Source of the DNA: Anastrepha obliqua | Lineage: Eukaryota > Arthropoda > Insecta > Diptera > Tephritidae | Length of the DNA: 64,000 nt | Assembly: GCF_027943255.1 (NCBI RefSeq) | Contig: NC_072895.1 | Coordinates: 30,850,001-30,914,000 of the forward strand | Reading direction: 5' to 3' | Shown here: one piece after another, positions 55,105 to 64,000 of the stretch | Position numbering within the stretch: position 1 is the stretch's first letter | Layout of the letters: each line of letters starts with the position of its first letter | Made by a program: the position numbers and the translations under genes | The notes under the pieces: model-generated | Seen by the model: the letters and a program-made list of their open reading frames with translations, nothing else | What the model was told of the DNA's origin: nothing | Database searches by the model: none

Positions 55105-56404
55105 CAGGGTCCGGCACTCGAAGTGCAACCAACTTCAGACCGCTCGTGCAGCTGATGCATCAGCTGTCTGTTAGTTAGCTATATCACAGTCCAGAGTATT
55201 GAGTAGCGTATACAAGTGCGCGAAAGCATTTTGCCGAGAGTAAACGTGAAAAACGAAAATTAGTAATGGATTTCAAACGTAATAGTGTGATTACACTATA
55301 TTTGGTTGGAAAATCACAACCAGTGATTGTTCGTGAGGTCGAGCACCTTAAAGCAAATAAAGTTTTTGTTTATTGTAGCATTACTCGTTACAATGATACT
55401 GGTAGCATCGCAAAACGTTATGGAGGTGTTCATCAAAAGACTGCAACGTCAATTGAAATGGTTAAAAAAGTGAAGAAGCGACTTGAGAGAAATGCGTGAC
55501 GAAGTGCCAATCAAATGGCGAAAGAACTGAAAATATCTGACCGTAGCATCCGCCGCATACTGAAAAATGATCTAAAACTCAAACATTACAAGATCCAAAG
55601 CCGCATGATCTCTCACCAAAGCAGCAAAAAGTCAGACTTGAGAGAGCGAAGGAGTTGCTTCGCTCGGCCGAAAGCGGTCAATTTCCGAACATTGTGTTTT
55701 CTGACGAGAAAATTTTTCAAATTGAGCAATTCGTAAGCTCCCAAAACGAAAGGGTTTATTTGACCGAGCGTTCATACGCAAATTTTAATCATCGATTGGC
55801 CACCAAGAGGCAGTACTCGCCACAGGTAATGGTTTGGGTCGCTGTAACCGCAGATGGGCGCTCTCCATCGAGTTTTCATCGAGCCTGGCGTCAAGGCAAA
55901 TGTTATAGGGAAAGTATTCTGGAGATTGCTTTGAAGCCGTGGGTAAACAAACATTTCAGTTGCAGACCATGGAAGTTTCAATAATACTTGGAACCATCTC
56001 ACAAAGCTCGAGTGAACCAAGAATGGCTAAAAAACAACGTTCCGAACTTCATAACGTCCACACAATGTCTCTCAAATTCATCAGACGCGTATCCAATGGA
56101 TTATCCTCTTTAGACCACTTTGGAGAGCAAGGTCCGAACTGAAAGATTCACCAGTCTCGAGGCGCTCAAAAAAGCCATTGTCCGCGAGTGAGCCAAAATA
56201 CCTGCAAGTCACATTCGGGCGATTCGTTTCTGGACCGTCTCAAGGCCATAGTCAAGGCGAAAGATGGTCATATCGAGCAAAAGTAAATTGATTCTTAATT
56301 TTATATTATTTTCACGCATTTTTTACTTTGAATTGAATAAAAGTAATTTTTCAAACTAAATTTATAACCTATTTAATTGGTTACACTTCTTGTGCCAGAC
56401 CCTG
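55105..56404 (+). mobile_element. Second Tc1/mariner family, complete ends, decayed core
   Basis: The 1300-bp element is bounded by CAGGGTCCGGCACTCGAAGT and CAGGGTCTGGCACAAGAAGT (reverse strand), ~28-bp repeats, each with TA outside. Coding pieces: MDFKRNSVITLYLVGKSQPV, TGSIAKRYGGVHQKTATSIE, NQMAKELKISDRSIRRILKN (second helix-turn-helix), NIVFSDEKIFQIEQF (first D), QYSPQVMVWVAV, then CRPWKFQ, a stop and YLEPSHKARV where QQDSAPSHK is expected (second D lost), then SDAYPMDYPLWTTLESKV (third D). At least three frame breaks exist. It is a different lineage from the DD41D elements. Confidence 0.88.
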
Positions 56405-56775
56405 TACACAGAATATTCCTGAAATTTCATTCGGGTTTAAAGTAATGACTTTAAATAAAAGTTTTCAATCAATACATTCAAACGATTTGTCAAATTTCTT
56501 GTTTTGGCTACTTGGCGCACTGTGCACACTGTGATTCAAACCATATTATGTCCAGAACAACGTACAAATGCTTGCATCACTTCACATTGACTATCGCAAA
56601 TATACTTTATAGGTAATTTTAAAAAAAGAGGTTGTCTGCAAAGTCGGTTTACTGACGATAGTTTAACGTGATAACGTCATAAGAAAATACTGATTGAATG
56701 GTTGCATTTTTCAAAAGAAAATTTTAATTTTATTTGTTTGATAGATATTTTGTATGGATATAGAGAATGAGTTAA
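56405..56775. other. Gap without a gene
   Basis: Nothing recognised before the pentanucleotide array. Confidence 0.4.
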
Positions 56776-56939
56776 CATAACATAACATAACATAACATAA
56801 CATAACATAACATAACATAACATAACATAACATAACATAACATAACATAACATAACATAACATAACATAACATAACATAACATAACATAACATAACATAA
56901 CATAACATAACATAACATAACATAACATAACATAACATA
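56776..56939. repeat. (CATAA)n microsatellite
   Basis: About 33 nearly perfect CATAA units, immediately followed by a 257-bp tandem array. Open frames over it are artefacts. Confidence 0.97.
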
Positions 56940-58100
56940 TCATAAAGCATTCACCAACAGCTTTCATTTGATACCCATATTGTACATACACAACCAAAGG
57001 TTACCCGGGTCCACGTTTTGACCTATATCTCGAGACCCTATCTACCAATAGGTATTCAAACTATACGGAAATCATCTTCAATACCTACTTAACAATGTGT
57101 GTAGGTTTGGTTTAATTCGGTTCAAAGACACGGCGGGTCCACGTTTTGGCATATATTTCGAGACCCTAGTCATCAATAGGTATGAAAATTACCCCGTATT
57201 AAAGCACTTATGAACAGCTTTCATTTGATACCCATATCGTACATACACAACCAAAGGTTACCCGGGTCCACGTTTTGATCTATATCTCGAGACCCTATCT
57301 ACCAATAGGTATTCAAACTATACAGAAATCATCTTCAATACCTACTTAACAATGTGTGTAGGTTTGGTTTAATTCGGTTAAAAGACACGGCGGGTCTACG
57401 TTTTGGCATATATTTCGAGACCCTAGTCATCAATAGGTATGAAAATTACCTCGCATTAAAGCACTTATCAACAGCTTTCATTTGATACCCATATTGTACA
57501 TACACAACCAAAGGTTACCCGGGTCCACGTTTTGACCTATATCTCGAGACCCTATCTACCAATAGGTATTCAAACTATACGGAAATCATCTTCAATACCT
57601 ACTTAACAATGTGTGTAGGTTTGGTTTAATTCGGTTCAAAGACACGGTGGGTCCACGTTTTGGCATATATTTCGAGACCCTAGTCATCAAAAGGTATGAA
57701 AATTACCCCGTATTAAAACACTTATCAACAGCTTTCATTTGATACCCATATTGTACATACACAACCAAAGGTTACCCGGGTCCATGTGTTGACCTATATT
57801 TCGAGACCCCAGTGACGGATCGGCATGAAAAATACTCTGTACTAAAGCATTCGCCAACAACTTCAATTTGATATCCATATTGTACAAACACATTCTAGGG
57901 TCCACGTTTTGGTCTCTATCTCGAGACCCTAGTCACGGAGCAGCATGAAAAATACTCTGGACTAAAGCATTCACCAACAGCTTCCATTTGATATCCATAT
58001 TGTACATACACATCCGAAGGTTACCCGGGTCCACGTTTTGACCTATATCTCGAGCCCTATTTCCAAAATAAAATATAATCCATGTTACTCGTGGATGATG
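56940..58100. repeat. 257-bp dimeric tandem array
   Basis: The anchor word 'cagctttcatttgat' occurs at 56958, 57215, 57472 and 57729, exactly 257 bp apart, with over 95% identity by eye. Each unit is itself two related halves, each carrying 'gggtccacgttttg' and 'cgagaccct'. After the fourth anchor the period falls to about 129 and 120 bp (57858, 57978), so the right end consists of diverged single half-units. Confidence 0.93.
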
Positions 58101-58200
58101 TAGCTTTCGAATGGTCAAAGAATTTTTAAAATCGGTTCATTAGTTTTTGAGCCTATTCATTACAAACAAACAAAGTTTTCCTCTTTATAATATTAGTATA
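58101..58200 (+). other. Terminal sequence of a dispersed repeat
   Basis: 'aaaatcggttcattagtttt', 'ttacaaacaaacaaag' and 'ttataatattagtatagac' follow the array. This wording is common at one end of dispersed repeats in insects. It suggests that the array is part of a mobile element whose end lies at ~58200. I could not name the family. Confidence 0.5.
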
Positions 58201-58669
58201 GACAACATATCTTATAAGGTATATGGTAAATATTTCCATACATTTTTTCCTTCATATATAATAAAAAAATTAATAATAATAACATTAAAACAACAGGTAT
58301 TATTAACAAACTTGGTTTTATTTTAAATTCTTCAAGTGAATCAAATTAATAATAATCAATAAGAAGGCATATGCAAATACAAATACGTGAATTGATATAT
58401 GTACATATGCGCATATACATACATATATACGCTCACTTAAGTAGGAGAGAGCAAGATTTCGAACTTTGCCGTTCGTTTGCTTTGTTTGCTTTGTCGTTCG
58501 TTCCGCGCTTTCGCTTGCAGTTCATTCAATGCAATGAACAAGGTAACGGCAATGAGCAAGGTAACGACATATGAGCAAGGTACCACTAATGAGCAAGGTA
58601 ACGACACATTTTTTCGTGCGTGCAGTCTGTTAAATCGAATTATAAGACGTTATCACGTCAAAAGTAGAC
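58201..58669. other. No gene; short GAGCAAGGTA repeats
   Basis: At 58535-58605 a short word (atgagcaaggtaacgac) is repeated about four times. Otherwise AT-rich. Confidence 0.5.
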
Positions 58670-59330
58670 TAATCGAAGCCGCCAAAAGAAAAGATGTTGC
58701 CTATAGAGCCACGCTGCGATCGGTCGCAACGCGAGCCATGGAGCCAACAAAAGAAACGAGAGGCCGAAATACGTGAGTGCGATGAGTTTGAGATGCTGGC
58801 CAATAGGAACAACGCCCGAATATTCTACCAGAAAACTCGGCGGCTTCCAGAAGGTTTTAAGACCGAGGCGTTTTCCTGTACGAACAAAGACGGCGATCTG
58901 GTGACTGACATCCAGGGCATTCTTAAATTATGGAGGGAACACTTCTCGAACCTATTAAATAGTGACAGCTGCGCATGCCACAGAAAATGTAAAGATCTCG
59001 ATACCCCAATCGTTGACGACGGAATTGTCGTTCCGCTACCCGACCATGACGAGGTGAGAGTAGCGACAACGCGTCTAAAGAACAACAAAGCCGCGGGCGC
59101 CGACGGACTGCCGGCTGAGCTATTTAAACATGGCGACGAGGAGCTGGTAAGGTGCATGCATCAGCTACTATGCAAAATGTGGTCGGATGAAAACATGCCT
59201 GCCGATTGGAATTTAAGTGTGCTCTGCCCAATCCCCGACTTTGCTCAAAACCAGCAGCGCCATCAGATGTTGAAGCATCTCTCCAAGCCGTTTGATGCCA
59301 AACGAGGTTTCAGAGAGGGTGACTCGCTGG
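58670..59330 (+). mobile_element. RTE-like retrotransposon, copy 4 (internal deletion)
   Basis: It matches copy 1 from the linker before the RT onward but is better preserved: TRECDEFEMLANRNNARIFY-type text, LKLWREHFSNLLNSDSCACH, DHDEVRVATTRLKNNKAAGA, DGLPAELFKHGDEELVRCMH and NLSVLCPI. It then jumps, losing about 430 bp, to LSKPFDAKRGFREGDSL, where it is cut by SINE A. The frame is open over most of 58694-59330 but lacks the RT palm. Confidence 0.85.
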
Positions 59331-59334
59331 TCCT

Positions 59335-59480
59335 AATTGGTACGTACAATTCTGTTGGGTGTTTGACCGAAATCTTCCTCCTATTTGTAGCGCGCTTCTT
59401 GATGCTGTTCCACAAATGGAAGGACCTACGGCTTTATCACGATTCCGGCAGATCGTTTTTTATGAGGAGCTTTTTCATGG
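59335..59480 (-). mobile_element. SINE A, 3' half
   Basis: On the minus strand: 'catgaaaaagctcctcataa', 'ccttccatttgtggaacagc', 'atcaagaagcgcgctacaaa' and 'acacccaacagaattgtacg', ending 'gtaccaatt'. It joins the RTE copy at 59330, so it either inserted into that copy or marks a deletion. Confidence 0.8.
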
Positions 59481-61002
59481 TGGTACTGTGCTTTGCTGGG
59501 CCTTCTCTGGATATTTCACCCTTCCATGGGAAGGTGGGCTGATTGGAAACAAGTTCCGTCAATCCCAACTGTTTTATAATGAGGTCTCAAATGTTCTCGA
59601 TCGCGTCGAGATTATCCAATTATTCTCCCTGTCGTAATTCTTTAGGAAATGCTGGCTCTTTGCAAAACATGAATTCCTCCTAAATCACCACATCATAAGA
59701 AATAAAGCTTTGTAAATACTCCACTCATCGATCTCGGATTGCGTCAATTATTCTATCATGCCCTGACTTAAGCGGTATGGATTTCATGTCATACAACCAT
59801 AGTCTTGAACATACCGATGAAAACTCTTTAGCGAGTTGTTGTCCGTAAGCAGACCATTTTGAAAATGAAATGTTTTTCTACAAATTTTACTTTTCCTCCA
59901 CTTTTACCCAAAATTTCTAGAGCCAGCAACCCAGTGTCTTGCTAAGGGAGCCGATTTGTCAAGAGAGAACGAGAAAGCTGCTTACTGAGCAAACCTTTTA
60001 TCTTTGAATTATGATACCTGCAAGCTCAAAAAGTTTCTGAATTTATATGTGTTTTTTTGTTCAATAAATTCAGAATTCAGCAACATTCAGTTATTTCTTT
60101 ATTTGTTCACAAGTTACAGCAGAACAAACATATGGACATAGTTTCCATGTAATCACATATGGTCAAGAATACTGCGAAGTGCACTCTTTTCACAGAGACT
60201 GGTACATTCACATTTATGTATTTGAAATGAGTTTGTTGATTTTTCTTTTCTGAAATTTTATTTATGCCATAGCCACTCGACCAGCTGTCGTTAATGTTGA
60301 ATTTGAAGGGAAAAAAATCGAAAAAACCCACATCCAAAAATCAAAGGCACAGAATATTTACTCAAGACAGCGAGAGAGAGATTAGTGTTGTGACAGAAAT
60401 ATGCATTTTGGAAATATAATTTTATGCAGTTTCCCAAAATAGAAGCGTTTTTATTTGCTTTTGTGTTGATGCACAGTTTGCCGCTTTTGTTGTTTGTGTA
60501 CCTAACATCTGTGTGGAGCTGCAGCACGTGGAAAGTGAATGTGAATATCAAATTGGGTGCCACTCAATGGCAGGTGCAAATTGCAAGCGAGAGTGATTCT
60601 GATACGCGAACAATGAAAGAAAAATAAAGTTTTTGACATCCAGATGTACTTACATATAATACATACACACATACATATGCATATTTGTATGTCGGTATGA
60701 ATATGCTTACTCCTTTGCTTCTCTATTTGTCCCAGCTCATGTGTCACTCAAGCTCAATTTCATGTTCAACTGTCAATGTGATTATCCCGGTGTACAGTTA
60801 TCAATTTGGTACTTCCTCTTTCAGCGCGTTTCTTCTTCATGCTACGTTCACATGCTATTTGCATTAAAGGAAATTCGTAACTGACTTGTATGTATGTGCA
60901 CTCGAATGCTTTATGCTATGTATTTTTTTGGAAATTTGCGCCAAATGATAGAATGTAATAGAATATCTAGTTTTTTACGCAATTTATTGTAAGATAATAC
61001 CC
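59481..61002. other. No gene recognised
   Basis: Mixed AT-rich sequence; frames of 67-92 codons lack domains. Confidence 0.4.
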
Positions 61003-61112
61003 GGCATTTGTGGAACAACATCAAGGCGCACACCACAAATACGAGGAGGAGCTCAGCCAAACACCCAAAAAGGGTGTACGTGCCAATTATATGTATATAT
61101 AACACCCGGCAT
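61003..61112 (+). mobile_element. SINE A, 3' fragment
   Basis: 'atttgtggaacaacatcaag', 'acgaggaggagctcagccaa' and 'gggtgtacgtgccaattata' match the last third of the family. Confidence 0.85.
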
Positions 61113-61455
61113 GCTTTGTTATGCCTCAATAAATAAAGTAAAAATAACAAAACAGAAAAATATTACACAAAATTATGTTTATCAATTCTTCATATCAACC
61201 CAGCGGATAAACAACATGATTGGCCTTCCCATTTAGGGCATAGTGGGAGAACTTTTTCGCAGTACCAAGTTAAGAGTGACTAGCTATAAATAGTTGGTTG
61301 TAGGAAAATCAAAAATATTTCGAGTTCAATACCGCCTTTCTTAAAGATTTAAGGATTGTTCTGGGACTCTATTTTTTATAGGTAGGTATCATTGGAACTT
61401 GTAGAATCAGAAAAAAGAAAGGAAAAAGAAGCAACGAGTTTAAGAACACCTGATA
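61113..61455. other. Gap without a gene
   Basis: Nothing recognised. Confidence 0.4.
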
Positions 61456-61785
61456 TGGCGGCCGCCGTGGTCGAATGGGTTAATGCGTGGAACCCATTCG
61501 GTAGTGCACAGGTTTAAATCTCGACCATGAAACACCAAGTGATAGGACCAGTTTTTTCTAATAATGGTCGTCCCTCGGCAAGAAATAGCATACCTCCGAA
61601 TGTATTTCTGCCATGAAAAAACTCCTTATCATAATCCTTATAAAAATCATCTGTAATTCAAAAGCGTCACAAAATAATAAGTCCCTTCATTTATGGGAAA
61701 AAATTAAGACGCGCACCACAAAAAAGAGGAGGAGCGCGGCCAAATACCTAAAACGGTTGTATGTGGCAATTATTTTTAAATAAAT
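61456..61785 (+). mobile_element. SINE A, complete but diverged copy
   Basis: The head 'ggcggccgccgtggtcgaat' (A-box region) and the B-box-like 'caggtttaaatctcg' are followed by the whole body ('catacctccgaatgtatttc', 'ctgccatgaaaaaactcc', 'cccttcatttatgggaaaaa', 'agaggaggagcgcggccaaa') and an AAATAAAT-type tail. It gives the best view of the family's length, about 330 bp. Confidence 0.85.
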
Positions 61786-61871
61786 AAAACCAAAAAATGA
61801 TTTATGAGTGTCAATTTTTATTCTGAACTTTCCGCGCATCATCGTCTCATCGATGAAATTTTGTGAAGGTG

Positions 61872-62102
61872 CAAGGTGGCGCAAAATTAATCATCCAATT
61901 CCGTTTTCAAATAACTATTTTACTAAATAAAAAAAAAGATAATTTTGAGTGATAGAAATGTCTATTTTGACCTTTACGCGTTCCATTGCCTGTTTGTATA
62001 CTGCAGCTGTCTGATCCACAAATGTGAAATATGATTGACGTGCGACCCCATTCGCAAAAATTTTAAATCTTTCTATAGGGTGATACATTTTGCGCCACCT
62101 TG
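61872..62102. mobile_element. MITE of the DD41D family (copy c)
   Basis: The ends CAAGGTGGCGCAAAATTAAT and the reverse of 'gatacattttgcgccacctt' bound 231 bp. The flanking TA is mutated on both sides. The interior matches the MITE at 31118 in reverse orientation ('tttgagtgatagaa', 'tttgacct'). Confidence 0.85.
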
Positions 62103-62154
62103 GATAAGCAAAACATAGCAAAGTTTTACTTCACGCATAGATATACATATATAC

Positions 62155-62698
62155 GGGGCATTCTTCGCCAACCGGACACCCCCATCTGCCCAGAACAGTT
62201 TTTATAAAAAAAATTTTTCCCTACTTTAATTTGTCATGTGGCACTTTTTAAATATTCAAGATGGACGACGAATATTGACAAATATGTTGGAAAACACCAA
62301 AAAAATGAAGTAGTTTGTTAAGAAAAGTACAGAGAGAGATTCTGGTGCAACGTTCGACTGTTTCATTAACAGCACTAGTTCTTGATGTATTTCACATGTC
62401 AAACGGTACAGAAATAATTTGAACAAATTATAGAAAAGTCTAAACGAATAAACTATTAAAAATAAATCTGTCAAACAGTTCTTTTTAGAACTATTATCGC
62501 CTAAAAAATGTCGGGAAAATCGAGAAGAGATCGATGCATTAATCCCTTTAGAAAAGTAGGTCCATCTTGAATATTTAAAAAGTGCCACATGACAAATTAA
62601 AGTACATGACATAAGCTTTTATTTCGGCATAGGGAAAAATTTTTTTATAAAAACTGTTCTGGGCAGATGGGGGTGTCCGGTTGGCGAAGAATGCCCCA
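62155..62698. mobile_element. Foldback element with ~110-bp inverted arms
   Basis: The left arm (62155-62264) starts GGGGCATTCTTCGCCAACCG. The right arm (62562-62698) is its near-perfect reverse complement with one ~27-bp extra piece (pcoord ~62602-62629). The central ~300 bp has no coding capacity. Direct 'atac' lies on both sides (62151-62154, 62699-62702), a possible 4-bp target duplication. The superfamily is unknown. Confidence 0.85.
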
Positions 62699-62702
62699 TA
62701 CA

Positions 62703-63124
62703 TATATTATATATATTATATTACATTATATATTATATATATGTATATTTATATATTTTTTGTTTGTTTGTTTTTGTAATGCATTACTGCAGAGAATATG
62801 ACAACTTAATAATTACTCTACATGACACATTGAGCAGGTAGTAGCAGTAGAACAAAAACAACAAAAGCAATGCATTTCGTTTTTGCTTTGGGTCTCTATA
62901 AAATCAATAAGTAAAGATTGACGCTTAAAAGTAATACGAATATGTAAAATTTGATAAATTATTGACCAAATAATTAGAAAAAATTAAATTGCAACTCTGC
63001 TGCTGCTGCCTATTTGTATATTATTTAAAAGTCCTTTTTTTCTACAAAACACATGGAAAACTTTGGGTAGGTCTGGATGCTTCGGAATAGTTTTCATAAG
63101 TATGGGCATTTTGCTGAATTTACT
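62703..63124. other. Gap with TATA-rich run, no gene
   Basis: A TATATA-rich run at 62700-62760; otherwise nothing recognised. Confidence 0.45.
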
Positions 63125-63960
63125 TTTTGAACAGGTGGCAACCCTTTTTCAAAATTATATTCAAAATAAAGCTTTTTCATACCTCTTTCGCTTGGTGCAC
63201 ATTTATTAGTACTACAGTTCACTTATTTATTAATCTGAATGAACAATCCTTTCAAACAGGTGGCAACTATCTCCAAAATTGTTGTTATTTTAGAAATAAG
63301 GATTCTTAAACTTCTGTCATTTAATACCCATATTAAGTCATTTTAATTATTTCCATTATATAATTTATTGAATTTAATTTTTAAACGGGTGGCACCACTG
63401 TTCAAGAATATATTCAAAATTTAAATTTTTCGAAACACTTTCGCTTGGTACACTTGCATAAGTACTATAGTTAACGTATTTATTAATTTTTTTTAAACAG
63501 GTGGCAACTATTTCTAAAATTTTTTATTTAAACAAGCTTTCTTAAATTTCTCTATTTAATACCAATATTAAGTTGTTATAATTATTTCAATTATTTAATT
63601 AATTAAATTTGATTTTTAAACAGGTGACAACCCTGTCAAAAAATATATTCAAAATTTGAATTTCTCAAATCTCTTTCGCTTTTTACACTTGGGTAAGTAC
63701 TACAGTTACCGTATTTTTATTATTAATTTGAATGATCAACTTTTTCAAACAGGTGGCAGCGACTTCTACAAATATTTTCTAAATTTAGCTTTCTTAAATT
63801 TCTTTCATTTAATACCCATATTTTTATTTAATTTTAATTATTTCAATTACTTCATTTATGGAATTTAATTTTTAAGCAGGTGGCACCCACAATTAAATTT
63901 TTCAAACAGGTTACATCTTTCTCCTGAATTTTTTAAATGGAAACCTGTATTATAATTTTT
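63125..63960. repeat. Tandem array, unit ~245 bp, reaching toward window end
   Basis: Each unit has two 'aaacaggtggca' words. Unit anchors ('aacaggtggcaacc' and variants) lie near 63131, 63384, 63620 and 63875, with the order 'attcaaaat', 'ctctttcgcttggt', 'agtactacagtt', 'aaacaggtggcaac', 'ttcttaaa', 'atttaatacccatatt' kept. The array is diverged (perhaps 75-85% by eye) and may continue beyond the window. Confidence 0.8.
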
Positions 63961-64000
63961 GCTAGAACATATTAATTTAATCTAATATAGCTAAGCTTTT

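Noticed and set aside
56677..56997. 106-codon frame of MLCYV repeats
   Set aside because: Translation of the CATAA microsatellite.
56940..58100. CRISPR-like array
   Set aside because: The unit is 257 bp with no short repeat and unique-spacer structure, and the genome is eukaryotic.

Overview
The window looks like the genome of a higher dipteran, most likely a tephritid fruit fly or a close relative. It is AT-rich, its only recognisable host gene is split by kilobase-scale introns, and it is crowded with insect transposons (mariner, DD41D-type Tc1/mariner, piggyBac-like, RTE-, R1-, RNase H- and CR1/jockey-type non-LTR elements, two tRNA-headed SINE families, MITEs). The dipteran call rests on the near-identity of two exons to the Drosophila 5-HT1 receptors. 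The tephritid call rests only on the DD41D transposases, a layout known from the 'rosa' elements of tephritids.

Host gene. Two minus-strand exons of a serotonin 5-HT1-type receptor lie at 31817-31950 (TM1-TM2) and 28194-28303 (TM3 to the DR of the DRY motif). Their splice sites and phases fit together exactly (phase 1 in, phase 0 junction, phase 2 out). I found neither the upstream exon nor the downstream one that should start with the Y of DRY, so much of the window is probably receptor intron or flank. The 3.5-kb intron between the exons holds a degenerate Sec13 pseudogene, both SINE families, a broken mariner and a MITE.

Layout. 1-2.9 kb: piled-up decayed fragments (DD41D 3' end, endonuclease of a jockey-like element, two mariners). 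4.9-6.3 kb: a chimeric mariner with two copies of the third catalytic block. 6.3-8.1 kb: a TTAA-flanked element containing a Helentron-like endonuclease remnant and a minisatellite. 10.3-14.9 kb: an RTE-like and an R1-clade retrotransposon. 16.9-22.98 kb: a MITE, a TTAA-flanked repeat ('X') disrupted by three nested insertions, a DD41D element, and an uninterrupted copy of X. 24.4-25.7 kb: a mellifera-type mariner. 26-33 kb: the receptor exons. 33.6-39.6 kb: piggyBac-like and R1 remnants, a tandem array and a third SINE B. 42.7-47.8 kb: a nearly complete mariner, a CR1/jockey-type RT, a long AAATA microsatellite and a PHD-finger ORF. 48.5-56.4 kb: RTE and RNase H retroelement tails, a DD41D element with its triad intact, and a 1.3-kb Tc1/mariner. 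56.8-58.2 kb: a pentanucleotide array joined to a 257-bp tandem array. 58.6-64 kb: an RTE fragment, SINE A copies, a MITE, a foldback element and another tandem array running toward the edge.

No RNA gene other than tRNA-like SINE heads, no CRISPR array and no virus was seen. Every transposase or RT frame I could follow carries at least one stop, frameshift, deletion or 5' truncation. The window therefore reads mainly as a record of successive insertions in and around one receptor gene.
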